Below are positions 1 through 10,900 of a DNA stretch of 64,000 nt, piece after piece. The DNA is from Salvator merianae (taxonomy: Eukaryota; Chordata; Lepidosauria; Squamata; Teiidae). A program made the translations under genes and the position numbers. Numbering within the stretch: the stretch's first letter is position 1; every line of letters begins with the position of its first letter. Where the stretch lies: positions 9,116,081 through 9,180,080 of the forward strand of contig QVOM02000090.1 in NCBI GenBank assembly GCA_003586115.2, read 5' to 3'. A model generated the notes under the pieces. It did no database searches. It had not been told where the DNA came from and saw only the letters and a list, made by a program, of their open reading frames with translations.

Positions 1-294
1 GACATGGCAATAATACTGCTAAGGGTTCCCTCGTTTTAAACCCGTAACAGCTCTCAAGCTTCTTTTCACAGGCACCCCTGCCACAGAAGAGCTGAAACTC
101 AGCTTGACTGGCACTGGCCGTAGAATCAGTCGGCCAGCAGGGGCGCCTTCTGAAGAGACTGGCAAGAAGAGGCGCGGCGATGCGCCTCAGTGCTCGTACA
201 AGTTTTTGGATCAGGCTTGGCCATTGCTCACACACACCCCAGGAGCCTGACTAGCTCCCTCTGGTATGACTGCTGCCATCCATGTTTGTTTGTT

Positions 295-600
295 TGTTTG
301 CATTTTTATCTCACTCTATACCCGAAGGTCTCAGGGAAAGTTACAACAACAAAAAACAGAACGTAAAAGGCACATAATAAAGCAGTAGCCTGAAAGTGTA
401 GAGGGAAAGCTGTTTCTTTACCCAAAAGCAAGAGTAAAATAAAGACGTACAGTGAAGAAGCTTTGATGCACCTCAGAGGGAAGAGTGTTCCACAGTCTGG
501 GGGTCACCACTGAAAAGGCCTTATCCTGGGTGCCCACGTCTCTGGCCACTGAAGGTGGTGGTGTGACCAGGAGGGCCTCATCTGAAGAACTTAAGTTCCT
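295..600 (-). mobile_element. L2/CR1-type LINE 3' fragment
   Basis: Read on the minus strand it encodes a decayed form of the LINE ORF2 C-terminus (TPRLWNTLPSEVHQ) followed by the 3' UTR found again at 14.5, 21.5, 25.5 and 49.2 kb. The 3' tail motif is ACCTTCGGGTATA in minus sense. Confidence 0.75.
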
Positions 601-1558
601 TCATCCACGTACCATACTAAACAGCCAAACTGAAGACATCGCACCTAAAATGCCTGATGACCGACCCCAGCGGCTTCATACAGAGGCTGAATGGCCCTGG
701 AGACAACCAGCACAGCCTAGCTGCCAGGGCACAGTGTTACCCAACACTCTCTTTCTGAGACCTGCTCTGCAGGAAATTTTGGCCACATCGGCTGCTTTCC
801 ATCTATTTTTAGTTCAGCCTGGCCGCATTCGAATGGGAGCTGCAGGTCCTCTCAGCGCCTGACAAAGGGATCGCGCTCCCTCGTTCGCGCACCGTTTTAA
901 GGACTCAGCGACCGTCTCCCTGCAGGCAGGAGAGCTACCAGGGAGAGTTTCAATTGCCCTGCCAACTAGAAGCGTCTTTTGCCCACTGCCATTTCGATTG
1001 CTCTCTCCACAGGGAAAAAGCTATTTCGGAAAAATGTTCATTTCATTTTTTGGGGTTTTTTTTTTTTTTTTTAAAAAAAGGAAAGCACCACTGAGATTTG
1101 TCTAGATGCTCCTCCAAAATATATACCTTCGCTACAGCCTGAAGAGTGAAGCAGCCACTTGGCACAAAGATTTCCAGCAGGAGTGTTTGTTCTCTGCAAT
1201 GAGGCACAGGTGTGCTTATCTAAGACGAATGCAGAATCCCCTCCCCCACCTTAAAGAAAGAAAAGGGGGAAGAAAGAAGAAAAAAAGGAGACATTCCCAC
1301 TGGAAGCTATACAGTTATATTCTAAACCAAGGTTTCCCAATCTATGGCAATTTGCAACCCACCAATCAATAACCTGAAGATCTGCCTCACTGTTTTGGAT
1401 TTTTTTTTTTCCCCATATAAAAATGCAGCGATAAATTCCTCACTGAGACCCAACTAAATTTCTCTGCAATCCATGAATGGATCATGGCCTATACTTTGGG
1501 AAACCCTGTTCTAGAGCATCTGTGTGGCGACATAACTGGATGACCTCAGCTAGTCTAG

Positions 1559-1660
1559 GGCTGTGTTCAGACATGACAAAAGGGGCGCCTCGGAGGCGCC
1601 TCATAGAGACAGCATGTGACCCTCGTGTTCCCAGGTCTTCTCTAATCCACCTTTTCTAAT
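1559..1660. repeat. Dispersed non-autonomous repeat (CTAATCCACNTTTTCTA family)
   Basis: Shares the block CATAGA...GTTCC...TCTAATCC...CTTTTCTA with 8385-8510, indicating an interspersed element. The internal GGGGCGCCTCGGAGGCGCCTC is a short perfect palindrome around GGCGCCTC. Confidence 0.45.
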
Positions 1661-3009
1661 GCTATTTACAAAGTTACTTACAGAAGAAACATAGTTTGCA
1701 ACGATGATCAGCTAAGCTTTAGAATGGATACAATCTGGAGCATTCAACAATGTATGTGTTTCCACAACTTTTTCCAAGCTCCGATTAAACACAGGAGTCA
1801 TTAAAAATTAGAATTTTGCCTTTCCATGCTGAAATGTATACGGAATTTTTTTTTTTTTTTTGCCTTGCTTGCCTTGAGAGCTCATTTCGGTTTCTTTAGC
1901 TGGGAAATATCCCATGCTCAATGCCAGGTCTGCCACAGAGAACCATGGTTGACCTAAGGTTTAGAAGGGAAAATGCCACTGTGGTTTGCAGGAAAAAGGA
2001 AGGATGGACCTGACAGGAAACTTGCAATCAGGCACAAACCTTATTTGCCCAACACAAGAAAGTACACTGCAATTATTGTCAACAGTATAAATTAAGGTGT
2101 ATGCATATGTAAAGGCACTCTTGACAAGAATTAGATGTCTGAGCTGTTTCACCGTTCTGAATAAATCCTTTTTGCTTTGAACCATCGCCGAGAGGTTATT
2201 TCTGGCAGCGGCCAGAGTCTGCATCACACTTAGGCTCTCACTGAGATTAAAAAGGGTTGTTGCATTTACCGCCATTCAGAACTCTCTTCAGCAAACTGAC
2301 TTTCACGATAAACCACTTAGCCACTGCCCCGTGTGCCACCTGCAACTGCTCGTTATCATGGCTTCCTGTCTCTAGGTAACAATTGTGGATAGTTTTATTT
2401 TGAGATGAAAGTAAGACCAAGGAAGTACACGGGGAGCAGACGAGAAACAAGAACTCTTTTAAACCATATCCCAAACGCTCTTACACAAATGTTGAAAAAT
2501 ATTTGTGCGTGCACACGAATCTGCATGGTGTGATTATTGTTATTACGAGTTGGACAATGGCCAAAATAGATACATTATTCATTCAAAGGGGTTTGTGGGG
2601 ATAGACTTGCTGATCAGACCAGAACTACAGGATAACTCTTTGCATTGCAGAATTTCAGGCTACTGCTACTAAATTAGAAGGATTATTTTAAGTGATTGTT
2701 TTCTCACCTGTTCATCTATCCTACGTTTTGGGTCTCTGGGCCATAATAAAAGTGACTGACTGACTGAGGTGGCTTTATCTTTTATTGTAGCTATTCGGCC
2801 AGGTTTGAAGCATTACCTCAAATGGTTCGGACTCTACACCTGAAAAATCATGACGTGCAAGTACACCTTACAATGCATTTTCTCCATAGGATATTCTACA
2901 CTAGAGCTGGCACATTGGCTTCCCACAAGGCTTCTAGGAAATCAGTACACATCTCCCATAACATGCCCTGCAAAATTTACTCTGAATTCCTCCTTAGAGT
3001 GAGTGAAGG

Positions 3010-3180
3010 TAGCCTAGTGACAGAACAACCGCCTGGAAAGCAGAGAGTCACAGGTTTGATCCCCAGTATCTCTGAGAAAGAAGGTGAACGGCAAGTCACT
3101 TCTGCATCTTGGCCAAAAAGGCTGAATGGATGCGCCACCAACAGTCAGCCCCAACTCAGTGGTATATCACAGCAACCATA
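3010..3180 (+). mobile_element. tRNA-derived SINE (old copy)
   Basis: TAGCCTAGTGACAGAAC followed by GGTTTGATCCCCAG resembles RNA polymerase III A and B boxes. The body matches the copies at 47.3 and 55.97 kb (CACTTCTG(T/C)ATCT, then GCCAA). This is the reptile SINE type. Confidence 0.65.
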
Positions 3181-4799
3181 CAATAAGATCTCGGGAATTT
3201 TTAAAGGTTTTGGGCAGCAGCGGCCCGTCGCTTTAAGGGTGGGTGTTCGGAACCCACGGGAAGGGGGCGATCACTGGCTGCGAGGCCTCCGGGCCTCCGT
3301 ACTGTCGCAGCAAAATGAGAGAGGGCTGAGACAGAGAGAGAGAGAGCAATCAGCTCCTAGCAAAAAGAGTGGAGGAAAAGATTCAGCTCCAATTCTGTGT
3401 TTAACGCTTTGCAGCCTGAAAAGGCTACGAGCGCCCCCTGCAGATCTGGGAACAAAAATGCAACAAATACAGAATCACACAGCTCGAATGGGCCAGATAG
3501 GTCCCCCTTTGCTTCACACATAGAACTCCTCCTCAGTGCATTTTTAGCTGCCTCTGCTTGAAAATATCTGGCCAGTGTGAGGCCTTCACCTCCCTGGATA
3601 CTTGGTTTCAAAGCCAGAATTCTGGTAAGAACATATACCACAGTTTTTGTCCATAAATCACCGCAAACCCTTGCAAATGTGACAAGGCTCGGGTGGCAGG
3701 CAGTAAAACTACTGGCAGCCAATGTAATCTTCTTTCAAGCAGCTTCTCTGTTTGTGCCAGGCATTGGCACAGGCTGGCGAAGTCAAGAGGACGGCAACAG
3801 CTTTGGTTATGCCGACTAAACAGTAGACACCCCGGTAGCGAAGGAACCTGGCCTTATATTAGTTATTTCGCCACTTTAATGTTGTTGCTTCTTTGTCTCT
3901 CACCTTACTGGAATTCTGTTCAAGGCAGTTCACAATGAAACACCCAAACAAAAGAACATCAGAAATAGCCACATGAACAGTTGTAGCATCAGTGAAACAT
4001 CATAAAGTCGAAGCCTTATAGTCCCAATGCTGGCTGTGACTGATGGATGTGACAGTGCAAAACAGCTGGAAACCGCGAGTATATCTGGATTGGAACATAA
4101 TGGGTGTGTGTGTGTATTTTTTATTCTAATCAACTGATTAGTAGCAGGCACCTGGGTTGGAGAGCTACCTTTTCAAGGAGGTGTCCACAGCAGCCATCAG
4201 CCACGGGCCATATCCAAGCCCAAGGGAAAGAAAGGAGCAGGAAAAGGCCCTAGGCTTGCAGAAGTACATAATAGTAAGAACATGAGAATACAATAAGTGC
4301 CCTGCTGAGTTGGGTCTGAGACCCTCTGTTCTCAGTTGTACATGGAAGTCTCCAAGCAGGGCGTAAGCACAAGCGTTGTCCTTATCACAAGTATCTCAGC
4401 AGCTTCAGAGGAACAGTACCTTCAGTGTCAAAGGAAGTCACATGGCCGTCGGAGCTAGTAACCCCTTAGTAACAATAATAATAGGCAACAAAACTTCCCG
4501 GAAAGCAATAAGCACACTCAATGGGCACAGAATGCTGTTAGCAAGGTGGCAGGAAATGGGCAGTAAAGGGGAGAGGAAATAAGACTGGGAAGAGAACATG
4601 ACTGACTGATAGCTCATGCATGCATCCTTCTGTTGTGCAACACTTTACTTTGTTGCAGACTTCATATGCTCTGCTCTTAACCACAGGCCTTTTCCCATTC
4701 CCTTTTCAACCACTTCCTTGTTTCTGGACTCAAGCAAATAAACACCACACTTGAAGAAGAAGAAGAAAATACCGAACGCAGCTGAGAACAGCTTCATAC

Positions 4800-4916
4800 C
4801 TGAAAAGCTCTCTGATTTCTTTCACCGTTGCTTGGAAGGGGATGTTTCGCACTAAGATCTTGGAGCTCCTTTGCTTCTGGCTGGTTTGCTTCTTGCGGGC
4901 GGAAGTCGCGGAGGAT
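4800..4916 (-). CDS. RBM19: RBM19 coding exon 21 (last exon inside the window)
   Basis: Codes K810 (split) to F848 plus two bases: a basic linker (ARKKQ) and the start of RRM6 ([19 protein letters not shown] type). Acceptor TATCAG, donor GTATGA, ends in phase 2. No continuation of RRM6 (TFGELK-like) was found at 1-4799, so the remaining exons lie beyond the window edge. Confidence 0.94.
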
Positions 4917-7900
4917 CTGATAAATGAGGAACATCACTGCAGTAAATCCACATTAGGAACAAACCGCAACTGTTTTGGTTTTCTGATTGCTTGGCTCTGG
5001 AGGAACTTCATTAACAGCCAAGGAGGAGTCCAGTTAATCGAACTTCTTCAGAAATGGTACCCCAAGGGCAGTCAATACCAGGTGAGCCAGGGGGAGCCCT
5101 GCAGAAGCTCTTTTGATCATCCCCCCCTCAATGCTGAACTTGTGAGAGAAGAGAAGAAGGGTTCTTAGGAAATCCAGTGGCCTGCTGCTGGATAAATTCC
5201 AGATTGAAGCGGGTGCTAATTATTTGACACGTATATGGCACTCGCTTGTTCACAGTGTTTCACACTGTTGCTATCTTGGTCAGGCAAGCCCATGAAACCT
5301 CCTCTTTCCCGTACTCAAGGTTAGAGGCAGGGGCGCTAAAGCCTTGAGCTGAGTTCACAGTAGAGATGCCATCTTTCCCAACTTGTAGCATTTAGGCAAC
5401 TCCACGTGAAAATAAGCTTCACCATTTTTCATGGAGCTTACTCCAAGGTAAACATGCACTAGACCGCAACTGTAGCCACTATATTACACGAGCATTATCC
5501 TTAAGAGCACTGCTTAGGGTTAACGTCAATATCCCCTAACTTTTTTTCTTCCTCAAGCCCTCTCATCTTTCTGAAACAGCATACTGCTTCTTAAAGATCA
5601 CACGTTATTCCCAAGGGAGGCATCTCGAATTAACAATTCTGCTTATTTTACTAAAAGTGCACACTCTATCCTGCTGCTTTTATTTGGGGTTTTTGCCCAG
5701 GCTGCAGCCGTTTCAGGCAATGCAAGCAAACTGTCTGGACCAAGTCGATACAAGGTGCCTAGCACTGCACGCCTGTCAAGCAGAATTTCAGGGGATGCTA
5801 GACAAGATGAAAGGCGGTTCCAATCTCAGTTAGATGCTTACTTCACAGCTCTCTCGGAGATCTTCACTTCTAGCTGGTGCCCATCCACAGAACAGGCCTA
5901 CAAAAGGCAAAGAAAGCCAGAGGAAATGGAAAGGATTGCCTGCAAGATTCACGCACGCAACCAGTTAAAACAGCCTCATCTTTAAAAAAGTAAACGCTAC
6001 CTCTCTCCATTAAAAGGACAGCAGATTTTTCTAAATATTTGCAGTTAGCAAATACTATTTTAAGGGACAAACTAAATGCAATCTAAGGGATTCGTGAGTA
6101 AATTGTAACACTTTTACTACTATTAGTCTACACATTCAAATACTTCACGTTTGCATTTTACATTTCACAGAATAAGAAAGGCAACCACACACAAGCTACT
6201 GCTAAGGAACAGACTTCTCTCTGCGTGCAGAGGAGCAAAGAAGCGTTTGGCATTACCTGTAGCTGTTTCAGAGCTTTCTGAGCATGCTCTGGTTTCTTGT
6301 ATTCAACAAACCCGAACCCCATGGAAAGGAGTGTTCCTAGAAAATAAGACAAAAAGGTAGAAAACCAGGATTCACACAGGCTTCAGAGACAGAGGAAACT
6401 AACTTTGTTCCAGGTGATAATCTCAGCCCATCTAACTTGGCATAATCGGGACTTTATACTTCTATCCTATCTTTTCTCTAAAAAGCTCAAGGCAATGGTT
6501 AGAGTCCGCTTTCCTACCTCCATCTTATCATTACAACCACCCAGCAAGCTAGGTTGAGCTAAGAGGCCCACAATTACCCCATGGTATTTACTGCTGAGTG
6601 GGAGATTGGACCCATGACCTCACAAATCCTGGCCTAGCACTCCAGCTACACTGGCTGTTACTTGCTGACAGCAGCTGGTCAGCAGAGGTATTTCACCATT
6701 ACCAAACAGGACTAGAACCTGAGACATTTTCCATGCAGGGTCGACATTCTACAAATGTACTCTAGTCCTCCTCCTTTTGCCCAACTAGAAAGAAAACTCA
6801 AGTATGTGGGTTGCCGGTACAGAGACAGCTGCCAAATATTCCAAGATACCAATCCAGTGATGCTCCTGGACCAAACTGCCTTCTGGCTCTGGTCGAAAAT
6901 CCTTCCAAGATATGCTTGGCAACAAGGAAAGAATGCAATGGTTCAAACGCCCATATCTCAGCTTATTAAGCCATGATACCAACAAATCTTGTGTTAGTAC
7001 CATTTGCCTAGCCTTTCCTCTCTTCCATCTCAGTGTAAAACCTTCTGTATTCACTAACCACAGATTTCTTTCCAGTTTGAACTGGAAAGTCACAGTTTTC
7101 AACTGTAAAAGAAGCCAGGAAAAAAGACTAATTTGCCTGGTTTTGGATCCAGGTAAGCACAGTTTTCCTTCCAGAGGTGTTTCAGAGGAAGTTTTAATTA
7201 ACTTCCAAAAAATTCAGGTACAGAGTGGGGAGGGAAAGTGTGGTGGATGAGGAGAACTGTTCTAAGCAGAGGTGTACATCTAAGATATACTGCCTGAAGA
7301 ACATCTCCTGAACAAGCACTACTACTGATTTCAAACAGGAAGTAACAATTATTATTTTTGAATGCACATCAGTCCCTTCACCACATACATTACTGTACAC
7401 TCTGGTCTTTCTTGCACAATATCTATTTGGAATGCCATTTGCTATCCCCAAAATACACATTACGCTTAGAATAAGCTCCAGTATGCATTTTGGGGTGCTG
7501 AAAATGGCTTTCAGATCTGTAGGCAGGTTTGGACCACAATGTGGATTTGCCTATTGCAAGAAACAGACCAAGAGAATTTCCCCCTCCGTCCTCCTAGTCA
7601 AGGCACAAGCTAGAGAATACAAAAACGTGATATACTCAGATGCAATATTATGGTGCGATTAAACCACGTTCCTTCACGCCAGCAACCGTTACTTTTAAGA
7701 AATAAACTTATATGTATATGTGTAGCCCCAAACATTCCTGGATTTTGTTACTCTAAAGTAAGGCAGGACACGGAGAACAAATGATATATAGAGAAAGTAC
7801 CAGCTTTATCTTTTTTCTTTGAGACTGTGCAACTCTTCACAACTCCCACTTTGGAAAAAACCTGGGAAAGAAGAATGACATGTTTGTTAGTTTGACTGTA

Positions 7901-10900
7901 AGGAACTGCCCTGGAGCCTTTCAACGTGAAGCCAAAAATCACAGTTAAAAAATCACAGTGAAGCCAAAAATCACAAGCCAAAGACAGACCAGCAAGCACA
8001 ATTCTATCCCTGCTCTATAATAATTACAGGCACAATAGAAAGTTAGTTATTTCAGGTTGGCAGGAGGTGTCCTGCTAAGACTCTGCTTGTATTTGACCAG
8101 TGTTTCTTCTTGTATTGTAAAGCAGACACAGCTGCAGTTCCTTTGCTTTGCCACAGAGCCCTTGGGGACACAAACAGCCTTTACCTCCTTCAGGGTTTCT
8201 TCTGTCGTGGCAAAGTTCAGGTTCTTGATGAAAAGCGTACAGCCTGGAAGGCTTTCTTCATCTTCCTCTTCCTCCTCCTCTTCCTCCTCCTCTTCTTCAG
8301 CTTGCAGCCTAGCAGACTCTTCCTCTATCTGAGAATCCTCGCTTCCTTTTTTGTCTGGAAAACAAGCAAGCAAGAATACAGGTGTCCGAGGCTGCTAAGC
8401 AGAGGCTGCCTTCACACCTGGCCAAAAAGTCTCTCAGCAGCGTCTCATAGATGGAAACACGAAGCCCTCATGTTCCTGTCCCACGTCTAATCCCACTTTT
8501 CTAGCCTAGAGTGTTGTCTCACAAGTGGAGGGAAGATGGGCAGACTGCGGGGTGTGAACAATCCCTTCAAACCGCCCCTAAGCTCCCACAGGCGGCCAAA
8601 AAAAAGCCCCTCAAAATCTCCTCAGCGCCTGCATTTCGCCTTCTCCTCAGCGTTCCAATCCGCCTTTTCTAGCCTAGAATGTTCGGGTGGGGGGAGGGGC
8701 CGACTGGCGTGGGAATGATTGCACCTGTGAACCATCGCTGTGCCACCTCAGGGCAGAAATTGCCCAGCCAATTAACCTAGCCATAGAAAAAGCTGGAAAA
8801 AAAAACCCAGGTCTATCTGATGTTTGGCAGATTTTTCTACAGCTTTTGGCAACCCTGCTAGGGTTGCCAAATCTGTAATGGCTCAAGGCCCATGGTCACT
8901 GTTGGCTAATTCCCCGGGGAATATGGGTCAGTGGCCGGTACAATTAAAAATGCAGAGGAGCACTCTCTACACCAATATTTCTATTCATTCATATATTTAT
9001 TAGTACCCCCCTCCTCCGCCTTCTCCCACCCTCAATCTCTGCCCAAACGATCTATTATTCACTGGAAAGCCACTTTGGCCCTTTCTGCACTTGGCTTTAT
9101 TGTGGTTTATATCCCGGAATAGGGACCTGCCATCCACATGCTAGTGCAAACTATAAAAGGTCTTGCCCAGGGCCTACCATAGTCTGCACTAGCATGCAGA
9201 TGGCAGGTCCCTATTCTGAGATATAATCTGGAATATGTCCAAGTGCAGAAAGGTCCACTGTATCTGTTGCATCCATTCTATGCTCTTTGGGTTTGCCATC
9301 AAATATTCCTTCATGTTAGTCCATTTTTTCCTCTTACGGATCTTCTACAACTCTTGAAATTGAGACGCTTCCTTTAGTTCATTGGTTATTTGAAATCTCA
9401 TCTGATCCACGATCTATTTAAACCATTTTTTTTTCTTGGTCCACTTCGCAGAGTCTTTCCATCCGTATGCCAGGACGCCAAGAGCTGTCTCTGCACCAAT
9501 CTGGTGACGTATAAACCCCTCTGCCCAGGCCAACACAGTGCCCACTCTTGATGCCATCAAATGAGCCCTCGGAAGCCAAACCCCCCCCCCTTTGTTTGGA
9601 AGCCAAAAAACTTTGCATTAGAATGCCAAACAGTGGGCGTTCGCCCAGTTTAAGAGCTTCAAGAGTTTTATTTTTGCCCTCCTCTGTGCTTTTTTCTCTT
9701 ACAGTCAAGCAGAACTTCATATTCCAGATCTCTCTTGTTAAAAAAAAAAAAGAAGAAGAAGGGGAAAAAGAAAAAAAGACATTTCCCTAGAAGCTTTGTT
9801 GATTCTCAGGGGTTGCGGGAGAAGCAGATTAGAAGCAGTGGGAAAGGGAGGCCTTTCTCTCCACCTGCAGTTTCCGCAATGGTGAAAAAAAAAAGTCAGT
9901 CAGTCTCACTGAGCTCTTTTGAAATCAGCCGGAGGAATTTTACTGCCGCTTCCCCCGGGTGCCGGAGCCTGACAGCAGAGACCCTTATCGGCTGTGAGCA
10001 GATTTCTAGGGGCTCTGGGGCTTACAGACCTTTATCTGGAGGTGAAGGTCTTAGGTGGGGGAAAGCCAAAAAATTACAGCACTCCCTGGGACCCCCACGG
10101 AAGGAGTGCGCGGCTCTGATCTGCTTTCCCCTTTCCCCCAACTTCTTTTTTCTTTCCTTTAATGTTTAAACACTAAAAATATGAGAGAAGAAAGGAAGCA
10201 GAAGAAAGACGCGTGTGCAGCAGGGCTTCCCATTTAAACACAGCTTGCACCTCGCCGTCTCTCACCTCGTGTGTCATTAAGGCAGGCAGCCTGTGTCTGC
10301 AACACGCGAGGCAGAGCAAGCCAGGGGCGTTTGTGACGGCACTGTTTGCCTAGGCAGGAGCAACCAGAAATTCCTTGCACCTAAGAAACAGGACGGGCAA
10401 ACCCCAGGGATTCCTCGCTGGCTGTCCACACAGGCAGCCTTTCCCTACATGTGTGGCAAACACCTGCCTTGGCCACCTTGCAGCACCTAGTTAAAACCTT
10501 TCCCTTTCCCCGGGCATTTGGACTTGGTGCAGGATAAACTTTCTTAAAATCCTCTGCGTATGTGTGTCTCTGCGTGTGTGTCTGTCTGTCTGCGTGTGTG
10601 TCTGTCTGTCTGCGTGTGTGTCTGTCTGTCTGTCTGCGTGTGTGTCTGTCTGTGTCTGTGTCTCTCTGTCTCTGTCTCTGTCTCTGTCTCTGTCTGTGTG
10701 TGTGTGTGTCTGTCTCTCTCTCTGTGTGTGTCTGTCTCTGTCTGTCTCTGTGTGTGTGTCTCCGTGTGTGTGTGTCTCCGTGTGTGTGTGTCTCCGTGTG
10801 TGCCTGTGCTTTAATTCTGCCTTTCTTTTTGCTTTTATTCTTTTTTCCAGTTTGGATCCTGTACACTGCCTTGGTGGAAGGCGGGAGAAAAACATAAATA

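Larger units (their letters stand above)
1..4799. other. RBM19 intron 21 (partial), no exon found
   Basis: Intron downstream of exon 21, continuing past the window edge. I read both strands for the rest of RRM6 and found nothing. Contents are a LINE tail (295-600), a palindromic-family repeat (1559-1660), a tRNA-derived SINE (3010-3180), short A/T runs and otherwise unique sequence. Confidence 0.7.

Noticed and set aside
485..862. Plus-strand 125-codon open frame
   Set aside because: It is antisense to a LINE 3' end (the minus strand gives TPRLWNTLP...) and continues into sequence with no protein signature.
1..4799. Search for RBM19 exons 22 onward
   Set aside because: No TFGELK-, GFGFVDF- or VLEWAD-like reading on the minus strand, so these exons are placed outside the window.
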